Source: Podocnemis expansa (lineage: Eukaryota > Chordata > Testudines > Podocnemididae). From it: a DNA stretch of 64,000 nucleotides. The notes beneath the pieces were generated by a model, which did no database searches, was not told where the DNA came from, and saw only the letters and a list, made by a program, of their open reading frames with translations. The stretch spans positions 1,055,027 through 1,119,026 of the forward strand of contig ML682014.1 in the NCBI GenBank assembly GCA_007922195.1, written 5' to 3'. Below, in pieces: positions 1 to 12,010 of the stretch (the first letter of the stretch is position 1; each line of letters begins with the position of its first letter). The position numbers and the translations under genes were made by a program.

Positions 1-1923
1 CTCCATCAAGAAGTTTTCTTGAGAGTGAAAGGAAAAAATAACAAGGACAAATGTGGAGTGACCTCAAACCTTTAGTCAAAACACATCGTTGAATCAATTG
101 CCGCAGCATGCTGTGTTCTGATTTGCCCAAACCACAGTGTCATCGTTTCTTTTCTAGCTGTACATGCTGAACTTGTTACTAGCACTAGTGTTAAGGAGGA
201 ACTATGAGAAAGAAAGAGCAAAAAAAGGCCAGTAATAAAGCCAAAATCTGGACTTCCCTAGACACGGCTCTCAACAGAGGAAAATAAAAAGCTTCACTAA
301 TAGTAACACAGCTGGGAATCTGCATAAAAGAGCTCTCAAAACAGTGAACTGTTGAGCTATCTTTAGCTAAAGTTAGAGGCAAAGCTAACACTACTGACTT
401 CTTGACTCATTAGTTTTTAAAAAGCATCAAGGTTCCTATGCCTGGATTTTGCACTGGTATATTGGAAACCCTACAACTGTGATAGAGACATTTTGAATTC
501 TTTAGGGAACCACGAGTGCTGTGATCAACATTCTAAGATGTAAGCTTCGTGTTAGAAGGGGGAAAACTCTAGAGAGCTGAATCAAACACTTCTCCATTTG
601 CTTTCTCTAACGGTGATCTGTGGTGCAGCTAAATCAAAGTCTGATATGTCACACTTTCTGAAAGTAATCACCTTTTAGCAGCACATTGCCGAATAAGAGT
701 TTAAATTAATACTAAGGAAAGATGGGAAATGACTACTTTTTAAATGACACGACCCGTATTTCATGTCATTTTCATTTGGCTACTGAAAAAAGACAGATGG
801 TCATATTGTCCGCCTTATCAATAGCAAGAAGCCTATTTATGCAAACCTTTTAAGATTTAGCAATCTGTAAATCCCATGGCTGTGGCAATGCGAATCCGCA
901 TTTGTGCACAAGGCTCTGTGAAGTGAAAATATCCAACAAAATAGTACAAACTGTACACATTAACTGTCAGCTTTAAACAAAACCCCCAACCTTGGCCCAT
1001 ATGTTGTATATTTTTTTAAGACAGCATCGCTACGTGCCATAAACTTCAAAAACCAGTTTGTTTCAAGAAGAGAAAACCAGATCAAAGCTGTCACAGGATT
1101 TTAATTAATATTATTTTTCTTTAAATTTCCCATTAACCTAGCTGTTACATTGTAAAGTTTTATTAATGAAAATACCAGAACACACACCATTCTTGTACTG
1201 ACAGTACATCAGATGGAAAAAAAAATGCAAATTTCCAGTGGAAGTGGTAGCAGGTCAACATTATTTTATCCTGTTATAACTGCCACCTCCATATGTTATT
1301 TCTCCCTGTTTAGCTCTTTATGAAGAGAGGTGATGATCCCAGGGAATGCAGAAAAGCATGCTTAATTATTTGCACAGAAAACTACTTAACTATATGCATA
1401 TTAAATAGAAAGAAAATTCTTTTATGCTACCATGCAAAGATCTAGTGGAAGAAATAAAACATAATAAACACAGAGTTGCATCATTTTTATTACAGTAAAA
1501 TGTTTTATTCACCAAATACTGAATGAATCATTGACAGATTAAAAAAGATAAGTGGGTTGTACAATGGTAGGAGAGTAAGTGGGTAGTGGGCAATATCCTG
1601 CTAAGAAGACTATTAATTGTATGTAGCAGTCTATAACTAGGTAAAAGGCCTGGTCCTGGGAAGCATTCAGCAACTTCAGCTACCACTAACAGGTTTGGGA
1701 GTTGAGGTACCTCAAAGGTTCATACCCTTGGAAATAAACCAATTTCAATTCCATATATTTTATACTCAAACTATAGGTAGAATGTCTTCAATTGAATATA
1801 ATCATATAGTCCTGCCCTATCCATCTGATAGCTTATTGAGCTGACAGCTCCTACTTTTACTTTGCCACTGATACCAGCCTTGATGGCCCCACTGTCTCCT
1901 TTTCCACCAAGCCACTCTCAAGA
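1..1923. other. no gene or repeat recognised
   Basis: AT-rich single-copy-looking DNA. Only short ORFs are present and none reads like a known protein. I see no clear transposon ends, tRNA-like boxes or tandem arrays. Confidence 0.6.
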
Positions 1924-2277
1924 GGTATGTCTACACTGGAGGCTGAGTTAGATCAAATTACCGAGGTCGACTTTAAGTCGACTTAGAGCATCCACATGCA
2001 AAACTCCTGCTGACTGTCCACGTCCACAGCTGATAGGTCGAATTAATACTTAAGTCAACCTTAGTCAGTTGATTTAAGGGCTGTGCCCCATCTACACTGT
2101 CTTAAGTCAACTTAATAAGGTCAAATTAAGTGTTAAGTTGACCTTAAGAGGTGGTGTTATTAAGTCAACTTAAGGAAGTGTTTATGTCGCCTTAATACAT
2201 TCCTAGTGTGGACGGAGACTTCCTTAAGTCAACTTAAGGAAGGTTAAGTTGACCTAAGGCTCCAGTGTAGACATACC
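1924..2277. mobile_element. MITE, type a (TTAAGTCGACTTAA palindromes)
   Basis: A 354-bp non-autonomous DNA element. The left end GGTATGTCTACACTGGAG matches the reverse complement of the right end CTCCAGTGTAGACATACC. The interior is filled with near-palindromic copies of TTAAGTYRACTTAA; an almost perfect copy lies at 1973-1986. No ORF. The shared termini and the TWA-like 3-bp duplications at sister copies (31.1, 17.2 kb) suggest a PIF/Harbinger-like mover, but no transposase is present. The duplication of this copy itself is not clear. Confidence 0.8.
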
Positions 2278-2943
2278 AAAGCTGCCCACCATACAGGAAA
2301 CCCACCCACCACCAGTCCAGATTAATAAAAATGCCACTTTTATCCTTTTTTAAATCCCTTCTCAGAAACAAACCCTGCTGTGATGCCCGAAACTTACACA
2401 CATTTGACACTGATTAGGCAAGTTTACAAGCTGTGACTTTGTAGACATACCCAGCTAACTTACAATTTTGCCACTTATTCCATATGAAATAACAATGAAT
2501 TTTGCTACCTTCCCATTCCCTAACAGTGCTGTACAGCCCCAGGTTCTGGTCCTTTCCTTTCTTTACTTTATGTGTAAAAAATGCTGGCCAACAGGCTTGT
2601 GTTCCTTTTCTTACCCTGTTCTATTTTGTTCCTTTTCAGCAATTGTGCAGAGAGAAAATATAGGGGTCAAGTCTATCTGAGAGTGACTCTCTTAAGGCAG
2701 GACATAATGAGAACCCCCTCCACAGTACCAAACAGGGTATTCCTAGGAAGAGCTCAACTAGCGCAGAAGGAATCAACACATCTAGTTAGAGGATCGGATA
2801 CTTTTATTCCATGGCATGTAATGCCATTTCTTTTTGATAGGATTAATAAAGTGGGACTTTTGGACATATCTGGAGTCCATTTTCAAGGCTGGTTTGATCA
2901 AGTTGTGGTTGGGGTCTCCCAGTTCTAAGGTCCAAAATTCAAA
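2278..2943. other. no gene recognised
   Basis: AT-rich sequence with overlapping short ORFs (up to 115 aa) that do not resemble a known family. Nothing else seen. Confidence 0.5.
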
Positions 2944-3223
2944 GGTGTGTCTACATTGGAATAAAAGATTGCAGCATGGCAGTGATTGGCCTGACTCAGC
3001 TGATTTGGTCTTGCAGGGCTAAAAATTGCTGCATAAATGTTTGGGTTGTAGCTTGAGTCCTGGCTTTGGGACCGTCCTCCTTTGCAGTGTAACACTGCTC
3101 AGGCTCCAGTCCCAGTCTAAACATCTGCACAGCAATTTAATGGTCCCACAGCCTGAGTCACATAAGCCCAAGACCGCTGATTCAGGCCATCCACAGATGT
3201 TTAATTGCTTTGTAGAGATACCC
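2944..3223. mobile_element. Palindromic MITE, type g
   Basis: The left end GGTGTGTCTACATTG and right end TTGTAGAGATACCC are degenerate inverted repeats. The interior is a degenerate long palindrome centred near 3090, with 'pyrimidine-CAGGCTC' and 'GAGCCTG-purine' style arms facing each other. It matches a widespread turtle and archosaur family as I remember it. The two overlapping ORFs here on opposite strands are products of the palindrome, not genes. Confidence 0.65.
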
Positions 3224-5481
3224 AACACTCACAAACTTTTTTTTACGAAACCTGATTCCACATCGGTACTCACATACACAAAGTTTTCATAGAGTTGTGT
3301 GGATCTCTCATCAGGTGGCCATCGAAACAGGGATGTTAGAGATGGTGTCTGGCAGAGTGTTCTCTGGGAGGGTCCAGGTCTCCGGTTTTGCCTCTCAGTC
3401 CAGGTCCAGAAGAGTACGAATATGATGACTTTCCAGGCATGATGCAAAACATGTTTGTTTGATAGGGTCTCTGGAAGTGGCTAAATAGTGTGCTTTCTAA
3501 ATACTGAAGTGACCCAGGCAAACAATTTGCTTTCTGCTGGAGCTGAGGTCAGGGGATGCTAATCTTCTCTCCTTCTGACTCCAGGAGGGACCCCAGAACC
3601 TATGGACCCAGGAGGAGGCTTTGCCATGCTCCCTAATACAGCCAAAGGCAGGGGAGTACTGATCTCCCTGGAGTCTGCACCAGGCTTTTAGGCCTACAGA
3701 AATATGCTTCACCTGGCAGTGGCTCCCTTCTGCAACCAGCAGGAGGAGAGCTGTGGGCCAATTTAAAAGCTCCAGCAGAGAGCAAATTGCTTTGCCTGCA
3801 TCACTTAGAGGTGGGGTGCCTGCTGGACCCAGATGGAAGGGGGCACTGATTTTCCATCCCCCTAGCTGCAGAAGGAAGCCACTGCCAGGTGTAGTGTACA
3901 AGGCAACAGGATGTGTATTGTTTTCTGCTGAAGCCAGGGTGCTAGGAGATTAGCAAGAAGGCAGCAAGAAGGAGTGTCAGGGGTGCCTGATGGAGACTGG
4001 TGGCCCTTCAGGGTTGTAAAAATGATATCTGTGGCCCTTTGGGAAAGAAGGTTGGGAACCACCAATCTATATGTTAGGAAAAGTTAAGATGTGTAAGGAA
4101 ATGATAATAAAGACAATTACAGTGTAAAGCAAGTAAGGGAAAATAAGGTGTAAAAATATTTGAAATAGGTTTTGTAATAACCTTGAGGCTTAATAGGGCC
4201 TAGCAGAATGTATACGGTTTGAATAGGTAGCCTACTGCTGGACCTATGGTTGTAAGATTTAGCAATATCTTGTGATCATCACAAACTGTAAAATGGATTT
4301 TGATATAGGAGAGATACTTACCACATCACACTATGGTTATGTACAATATTAGATTAATATGAATTTAAGCTCAGGTGCTAGCTGTGTGAAAAGAAAAAAA
4401 ACCAACATATTATTCCAAAAAGGATCTATTTAGTCTTTCATAACTGAAAAGTCTTCATCTGGGAAAAATTATGCAAAATTTATCAACCTTTACTTTTTTT
4501 AGATTTCAGTATTATGCGGCTCAAAGATCCAAGGGGCTGAAGTGAAATGTAATTATAGCAGGTAGTTTCTCCAAGAAAATTTCCCATAATCACTTTATTA
4601 AAAACCTATGTGTACATGATCATTTGCAAGTACAACCCACAATTACAAAGAATATAAATTCTCAAACTTCAGGATTAATTACTTGTGAGGATCTTGAAGG
4701 AATCTGCTTCCACCTATATCTCCTCCTCCAAACTCTCCTTGCTATTGCATTGTATAATTAGGTAGGTACAGTCTGAATTATTTCATTATTGTTTAGTGCT
4801 GAATGAAGGAACTGGGACATTCTCTCACTCTTTGAGTGTCTTTTTATTTAGACTGAAAGCTCTTTGAGTCATTAATTATATCTTAGCATGAAGCTGTATT
4901 GCGAGGAAGTGCAGTGGGGTCCTGGTCCAAGTTGAGACTTTTAGGATCAATAATATGAATAGTTTGTTTGATTCAACAGTTTGCCTAGTATGTGTACTTC
5001 TACACTGGAGGAAACATAATGACCGTAAACCCATAGAGAAAAGTTGTTATTTAATAATGTTCCTACTTTTATTTTTACACAAACCTCATACTAAACTATA
5101 AACATTTACTGGTGCAATGTGGTGATATAAGCTACTAATTTTAAATACATTAATACACTTATCAAAGACCTGGGATGGAGGATACAATAGACTTATTGAT
5201 AGTTTCTTATTTTTTTCTTTTTTGTGAGTTCTTGACCTCCATGCAAGTAATGGTTTTTTTCCAGGAAGTGTATTTAGGATTTAGCAGAGTCTGATACCAA
5301 TACATTATGACCTTGGATAGTCTTCAATCTTTGTATAGTATTTAGCAAAGGCTGAATGAAGAAGAAATTTCCTCAAAGATTGTAGCTAAATATGATTTGC
5401 TCTACTAGATAAGCACAGACATTAAGTTCCTAAATGTACAGGCTGTTGACAACATTTAGGATGCTGCAACTTCCCCTAAAT
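3224..5481. other. mostly unannotated; possible hAT right end near 4050
   Basis: No gene recognised. At about 4045-4060 the sequence GGTTGGGAACCACC resembles the right end of hAT elements, but no matching left end was found. The 3330-4000 part is somewhat more GC-rich and may belong to that element. Confidence 0.35.
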
Positions 5482-5670
5482 CAGTGGTTTTCAAACTTAG
5501 GGTCAGGACCCAGTACTGGATCATAGACCCTCAGGTACTGGGTCATGGCACCCACTGCTGCTGCCACCAAAAGACTGGAATGCATTGCTCAAAGATGTAA
5601 TTGTTGGGTCAAAGACTTAAATGATTTTTTTCAACTGGGTCCTGAGGAAAAAAAAGCTTGAAAACCACTG
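5482..5670. mobile_element. hAT-type MITE (189 bp) with 8-bp duplication
   Basis: The ends CAGTGGTTTTCAA and TTGAAAACCACTG are perfect inverted repeats. The flanks CCCTAAAT (5474-5481) and CCCTAAAC (5671-5678) form an 8-bp target duplication with one mismatch. CAG...CTG ends plus 8-bp duplications are diagnostic of hAT elements. The body has no ORF of note. Confidence 0.9.
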
Positions 5671-5678
5671 CCCTAAAC

Positions 5679-6910
5679 GGTTGTCTAGCCTAATATGCAA
5701 AACCTCACTTCACCTCTTACTTGCCATTCTTCATGAACTTAAGAAGAGTGTATGCAGAGGGAGCAGATTCTGTGCTCCTCTGAGCACAAGAACTGAGACT
5801 GTCCTTGGCTCTTTAGGAGTGCATTGGGACTTAAACCCAATCCTCTTCTGTGTATGTTCTTAGGGGTCAACCACAGTCTAGCCCTGGGTATTTAACCAAT
5901 ATAAAATTTGGCATGTCAACAGGTATATTATCAAGAAAAGTGTAGCTGGAATGGCATATTCCACGATGTCCTTTGGAATTTTATTAATATAAGGCTTTAT
6001 TAAAAATAGAAATGAATACTGTCAGTCTTAAGAAACCCAGTATTTTGGTGCACATGAAATTGTTTTATAGATTTTCTTAGCCTCTTCTCAGAGATTCAGT
6101 GAAGTATAAAGACTTCAAGGAACCCCATATTTTGAAAATGACATGCCTTTCATTAATTCTTTGCCAACTACTGGGTTGATCCCAATAATGGCAACCCAAG
6201 GATTCAAAAATCATGTGTTACACTCTAAAAATTGGATTTTTTAAAAATATTAACTTTGAATTATTTTATCTGCTTTTCATCTTGGAGCCTGTGTGTGTGT
6301 GTGCGCACGTGCATGCGTGCACACACGCACATGCACACACATATTTTCAAGTTTTTTATCTGCTAAAAACTTCTTTTTAACAAAAATTAAGGCCAAGACT
6401 CTCATGTTATCACAGAGTTATCCAAGAGATGAGTCTTCACAAAAAGCACCAAATACTGCATGGCTTTTGATAAGATTGTCAGAGCTGCCAACACCAAGAT
6501 CCACCTCCTCTCATCTGAGTGAATGTCAACTTTAAATTTACAAACTGCTTCATGTGTGAACTGTTGGTCCTGTTCTCACCATAATTTACAAACGTAGTCT
6601 TTAAAAACTTTGATTCCACCACTTCTCTCTTGCTTTAATCTCACAAACAATATGATCTGTGCAAAAGTAATCTGTCTCCCACCTGGGCCTGGTGTTTGGT
6701 GTTTTTTTGTTTTGTTTGTCTTTTTTTTTTTTTGCCATTGTATTCATTAAAATGCACTGAGATTTTGCTGAATACAGTGGGAAAATGTATATTTTTATTA
6801 ACATAAAGGAGTTCTGGGCTTGTCCCACAGAGTAGAGTTCAGACCTTACCAAGAGGACTTACTGAAACATCTAGAGGTGAGCAGGCACATCATTCAATAT
6901 AACAAACAAG
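5679..6910. other. unannotated stretch with an alternating purine-pyrimidine tract
   Basis: No gene recognised. It contains the 55-bp alternating tract at 6290-6344 and a T-rich run near 6720-6735. Confidence 0.5.
6290..6344. repeat. Alternating purine-pyrimidine tract, Z-DNA candidate
   Basis: Every base alternates pyrimidine and purine for 55 bp. It starts as (TG)n, passes through CGCACGTGCATGCG and ends as (CA)n. The tract is therefore both a Z-DNA candidate and an imperfect palindrome. Confidence 0.85.
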
Positions 6911-7367
6911 CCCTATGACTACACTGCCAAATTAGTCCAGACTAAAGAAGCTTAGTCCAGACTAATTTAGCCTTTGGCTACATTAGCCTTTGCCTAGTCT
7001 GAACTAAGAAATTTCTTAGCTGGGACTAGGCAAAGCTTAGTCTGAACTAACAAGTACCCTCATTAGTTCAGACATCCACACTTAGTTCAAACTAAGCGCA
7101 GGCAAGACACAAACTAAGGCTTAATTTGAACTTAAAATGCCATTAGTTCGAACTAGTCATGCATATTAGTTCAAACTAAAACATTGTAGTAGTGCTAGTT
7201 TGAACTAAATAAGTTTGAAGTAGTGATTAGTTCAAACCAAGTGCAGTTTTTTAGTTTGAACTAACAAGTTAGTTTGAACTAAAAAAACATGCCTAGTTCT
7301 AACTAACTTTGAACTACTTAGTTTGAGCTAACAAAGTCCGAACTAGGCTTTTAGGTGTAAACATAGC
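6911..7367. mobile_element. MITE, type b (TTAGTTCGAACTAA palindromes)
   Basis: The left end CTATGACTACACTG and right end GGTGTAAACATAG are diverged inverted repeats of the GGNTATGTCTACACT type. The interior carries more than ten copies of AGTTYRAACT in both forms; one copy is the intact TCGA-centred palindrome with a one-base mismatch at its end (7143-7156). No coding content. The element abuts the PLE tail at 7381. Its target duplication is unclear, so the outer bounds may be off by a few bases. Confidence 0.75.
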
Positions 7368-7380
7368 TTTAGTTCCCCTA

Positions 7381-7517
7381 TCTTCAAAGCATCTGATGAA
7401 GTGGGATTTTCTCCCATGAAAGCTCATGCAATAAATAACTTTGTTAGTCTCTAAGTGCCACAGGACTCCTTATTTGTTTTACTGAACTTAACTAACATGA
7501 CTACCCCTTTAGAACTT
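7381..7517 (+). mobile_element. Penelope-like element 3' tail with hammerhead-like core
   Basis: This repeat recurs about ten times in the window. Here it includes CTGATGA (7393-7399), a five-pair stem GTGGG/CCCAT, GAAA (7418-7421), then a TTGTTAGTCT segment, GTGCCACAGGACTCCT and a terminal CATGACTACCCCTTT. The copy at 43.6 kb follows a GIY-YIG coding remnant, which ties the tail to a Penelope-like retroelement. No coding sequence here; probably a 5'-truncated copy. Confidence 0.75.
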
Positions 7518-10421
7518 GGCAACATGAAAGGCACTTAACTTACCATTGAAAATGTAATATAAATGCATGCGTAATTGGTGCCTCCCTTTCCATATCTTAG
7601 AGGCATCAAAACTATGGTTTAAAAGTACAGACACTATAACATGACATTAGAACAACAGAATATATAGACTATGTCTCTAAGAGTGCCATTTTGCTTGATA
7701 GATGAAGATTGTTCAAGAATCTCTTGTGTTACCATACAGATTTACACCAATACAAATTCCCTATTAACTGGAAATTTAAAAATTAAATCTGAAATATATG
7801 CTTGCTCCAAATGTGAGAACTTTAATGCAGTATTTAAGGAGTATATTTTCATTTTTAACATTCAGCTTAGTTCTCATAATAGGTACCAAACTGATGGCCT
7901 ACAATTTTTTTGTCAGCTGGTGTTTGTTACCCTATGGCAATTGGGCAAATGCTAGGCATCAAAAAGTTTACTTTGTAAAGCAGAGAAAATCTCTCCTTCT
8001 CATGCCCTGAATTACCTTAATATTCAAGGCTAAATATTCTTTGTCAATGTCTGGAAGCACACAGTTAAACTATGTAGGTTTATTGTTATCATTGATACAA
8101 TCTTGCTATTATAGTAACTGTAATGGAATTGTGAGAATGTTAACTTTGAATAAGCAGTGGGCAACCTGAAAAGGTTGAGAAACAGGAAATGAAGAGTGAA
8201 ACTTTCTACTTCCAATGAAGGTACAATATAAACAACATGGCTGCATATTTATCAAGTTTGCCCAGCCTGTATGTCTTAATGATGACTTAAAGAAACAAAC
8301 TCTAACATGAAATGGCATTCAGCCACTATGGTAATAATTCTGAAAATACCAAAAATGGTGCCAGTTATGATTCTGTTTTTTATTATTTTTTGTTCAGTGA
8401 CTGAACTGAGCACTGAAAAATGAAATGACCTGAGAACTGCAACCAATCTGACCTTATCCATACAAAATTCAGACAGTAATGATATCATTTGGTCATTATC
8501 TTTGAACCTATGATCCAGATGTGAAAGGGTGTATATCCCCCTGAGCAATTTAATTCACTATCTAGTTCATTTTCTCTCTGAGAAAGCATCAATTAAAAAT
8601 TTATACAAGTTACAAATATGTTCCACTAAAGAAATTCAATTTTTAAGTTCCTGTTTACTTGGCAAATTTTGTAGCAGTTTTGGAAACAAACAAACAAACA
8701 AACAAACAAACATGTTTAAGCAGCTCCTGTCAAAATCCTTCTTAAAATTGAACATAAACAGTGATGATAAAGAAAAGGTTAAAATGTGTTTTCAGAGTGC
8801 CCAATACATTGCATCAAGCTGACCACAAGGCATGTCAGTGTAAGCTGCTTATCCATATTGCTGGTCTCTACAGACGCAAGAAACCAGGATCCAGTCTGAA
8901 CTGTGATCTTCTCCCATTAGGGGAAAGAGAGGTTGACTTCACCCACTGAAATCTATTGGATTGTTTTAATTGATATTGATGGGCTTTGGATCCAGCCATA
9001 GGCCCATAAGGTTCTGTCTTCAAGAAAGAAGAACAAGAAATTCAGGGAATCTAGAAAAAATATAAGGATGTCTACTGGCACCACATAATGTACGAATCTG
9101 ATTCTGATTAGTTATTGAGAAAGACCTGCTTGTTATGCACTTTAAAGGCAAGTTCTATGTACATGAGACATTTACATAATACTGAAAACTGATGTCTCTC
9201 ATTGTGTGTAGAACTCTGACATCACTGGAAGCTGTGCACCTAATAAGGGGGGAAGAAGAGAACCTTCAGCAAAATTTGTTTTATTTCTAAGTGTTACACT
9301 TGATTTATTAAATGTCTGAAGAAATGTATGTAACATTAAGTCGGGTCATGTTTAAGACACCTGGGAACTGTATTTTTTAACAATATTTTTTAAACTTCTA
9401 CAGATTTGTCACTGATTAAAGACCACTATATCTTTCTCCTTCCAAGCTGCCCATTTTTTCTTCCTTGAAAATAATGAAAATAATGTACTTATCAAGTAAA
9501 GCATTGAAAGGGTTACTTATATAAAAAAGTTTCTTAATCTTTCCCAACACTAATTGTAGGGTTTATTCCTTTAGCAGGCTGTGAGTACTATTAGACTTTG
9601 AGGTTACTACATTAATTATTCTTGTTCTTAAATAGTAGGATAATTACTGGAACAATATTCTATTCAAAGTGGAAATTAGATCCACCCCCTGGCAGATTTA
9701 AATTAAGAACTTAAAAAAAATGTTCTACTTTTCTCTTCTTTCGAATATGCGGAGTGGATCTTCAAAAGGGACTGGCCTCTCCATTCAACTTAGTGCTCAG
9801 AATAGGAAAAAAGATTGGCAAGAAGATTTAAATCTTCCACCACAAAACAAGTACAAGATGGACAACTAAGCTAGCTAACACTGTTGAGTTAATGTTTGTA
9901 ATGTCTGGATTAACATTGCAACAAGTTCCAGCTACATTTCAAAATACCAGACAGTGCAGTGATGCCAAATGCATAGGTGTGGTTGACAGGCAATTATATT
10001 GATGGGAACCTATTTTTCTCATCGTGCACCAGCACGGGTCCCTTTAACATAAGTTGCAACTATGCATACTTAGCTAAGAAAAAACAGATTGTATGAGATG
10101 GATGTATTCCATACTAGAAACTATAATTTACTGTTGTGACAGATCTCACTAATACCAGTACACTATATACATGTCTACATGTATGTATAGGGAGAGATAA
10201 AGGGATAATCTACGTGAGAGCCATTAGAGTGTGTTTATTCTCATGAGACAGAAGCAGAATGAGTATATAACTCATGATTGCTAGTGTGAAGAGACACTGT
10301 GTTGTGCATGGTTATTCCATGTTCAGTAAAGTAGTCTGAGGTTTTACCCAGGAATGTAGAATACAATCATCATCAGAAAAATGACTCAATGAACCTGAAA
10401 TCTTGGAGTGCTATACGTAAG
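7518..10421. other. no gene recognised; short AAAC microsatellite
   Basis: Long AT-rich stretch. A (CAAA)n microsatellite runs about 8684-8712. ORFs up to 97 aa look random. No transposon ends seen. Confidence 0.5.
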
Positions 10422-10424
10422 GTA

Positions 10425-10685
10425 TGTCTACACTGACGGCAGCAATTTTGCCACCTTCAGTTCGTCCTTCCAGGAGCGGTCTGTGGCAAATATGAACTCA
10501 CTGTGCCACTCCTGGAAGTCAGCCCTGGGGCCAAGAGGGTGTATGGTAAGGCTGACTGCAAGCAACTTGCAGCCAGCTTTTCCCTAATGGGTAGCAGTGG
10601 CTTTAAAGGTCACCACTAGTTCTGCAAAGAATTTTGTGTTCCTTGTGTAACTGGTGGTCGACAGCTACCGGAATTTGCCCCAGGT
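10425..10685. mobile_element. MITE, type d, right end lost or diverged
   Basis: The left end GGTATGTCTACACTGACGGC is intact and the body matches the type d copy at 16958-17243 (for example the CTGGAAGTCAGCCCTGG block). The expected right terminus near GCCACCAAAAAG is replaced by GCTACCGGAATTTGCCCC, so the right boundary is approximate. Confidence 0.6.
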
Positions 10686-10934
10686 CCTCAGTTTACAAAT
10701 CAAAAGCGTTTTCTAACTGACAGCCTCGTAACATCAGCTCCAGATCTTAGAGTCCAAGTTGTGCTTTTACTGCTTCTATCATCAATGGAAATAAAAATGC
10801 TGTAACTGGAGCTTAGCAAGTAACTTTCCAGATATTGAATAGGATCAAACTTCCACAGCTGTATTCCCATTAGACCAGGCTGGAAAGCAAGAATTATGCT
10901 TCTCAAAACTCACACTATTAGAAGATGTTGATGG

Positions 10935-11105
10935 AGAAAGGTGGCTGCCAGAGAATGGCCAATAGGATGGGTTAGGAAACTCAAAGGAAAAGTAGGAGAA
11001 TCAGGTTCAAACCCCAGCTCTGCCAGATTTAGAGCAAAGATAGGAACCTGGGTTTCCCAGATGCCTAGTAGTTGCCCTAACAACCAGACTATAGAGTCAG
11101 TCTCA
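10935..11105. mobile_element. tRNA-derived SINE with two opposed tRNA-like modules
   Basis: A forward B-box-like GGTTCAAACCCC lies near 11008. A reverse module spans about 11045-11100; on the minus strand it has an A-box-like TATAGTCTGGTTGTTAG and a B-box-like GGTTC. A second copy with the same order lies at 11165-11290. Confidence 0.5.
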
Positions 11106-11164
11106 ACTGGTCGTTGTAGAGTTTTCCACTTTGTGTAGATAATTAAATATTCATTGCAATAGAG

Positions 11165-11290
11165 AGAGGGGCTGACAACATGACCCAGTGGTTAATGTTT
11201 ATGATGGGCTGCAAGAGACCTATTCAAATCTTTGCTCTGAATTAGGCAGAGCAGGGACTGGAACCTGTGTTTCCTACATCAATGTTTTAA
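11165..11290. mobile_element. tRNA-derived SINE, second copy
   Basis: It has GACCCAGTGGTTAATG (A-box-like), GCAAGAGACCTATTCAAATC (decayed B box), a shared GCAGAGCAGGGACTGGAACC block and the start of a reverse tRNA-like module. Same family as 10935-11105, more decayed. Confidence 0.5.
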
Positions 11291-11443
11291 TCCCTTGATT
11301 TTTGTGGGACCTGTTTCAGTTTTTCTGTCTTATTGGTATTTTTTGTCAGGAATTTTCATTCTGGGTCTGGGAAATCAATAAATCATTTACAATAAAAAAC
11401 AAAACAAAACAAAACCATTTTCATTGACAAATTGCTAACCAGC

Positions 11444-12010
11444 TCTAATTCTTCCATGGGATCAGACCAGAGATCCATCTGGGCCAGTATCCTGCCTCTG
11501 ACAGTGCTCAGCTCCCAGTGCTTCCACTGAAGGTGTAAGAAATGCTATAGTGAAACATTTATGGAAAAACCTGCTTGTAGGGGTAGATATTCCCCAATCC
11601 ACATTAGTTAACAGTGAATTTAAGGCCTGCAGAAGAAAAGTTTGCATCCTTTCTAAAGTAAGCTTTTAATATAATATAACTATAAATATTTTCATTATCC
11701 ATGTAAATACCTAATCCTTTTTTGATCATGCTGAGCAGCTGGCCTCAATTATATCTTGTAGCAGTGAGTGATATAGATGTTCTTTTATCAATTTTAAATG
11801 TGTTGCCTTTCAATGTCATTGAATGCTCCCTTCCTCTTATATAATAAAAAAGGTAAGTAGTAGCATCAGATATGCCTTCTCTGCATCATTCATTGGTTTC
11901 TATACCCTCATCATGATCCCTTTCTAAGAGTCTCATGCAGAGCCCACTGGTTTTCTGGAGAATCAGAGCATAAATTGAACAGTCGCAGTGTTTTCAATTT
12001 CTCCTAATAG
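11444..12010. mobile_element. Interspersed repeat, probably CR1-class LINE fragment
   Basis: The order of blocks (CATCTGGGCCAGTATCCTG, then a 'taatccttttttgatcatgc' block, then CATTGAATGCTCCCTTCCTC, then a CCTCATCATGATCCC block) matches a common turtle, crocodile and bird repeat as I remember it. The exact family and orientation are uncertain. Decayed, no ORF. Confidence 0.45.

Noticed and set aside
3497..3901. 134-aa minus-strand ORF
   Set aside because: It resembles no protein and lies in a GC-richer block close to a possible hAT end.
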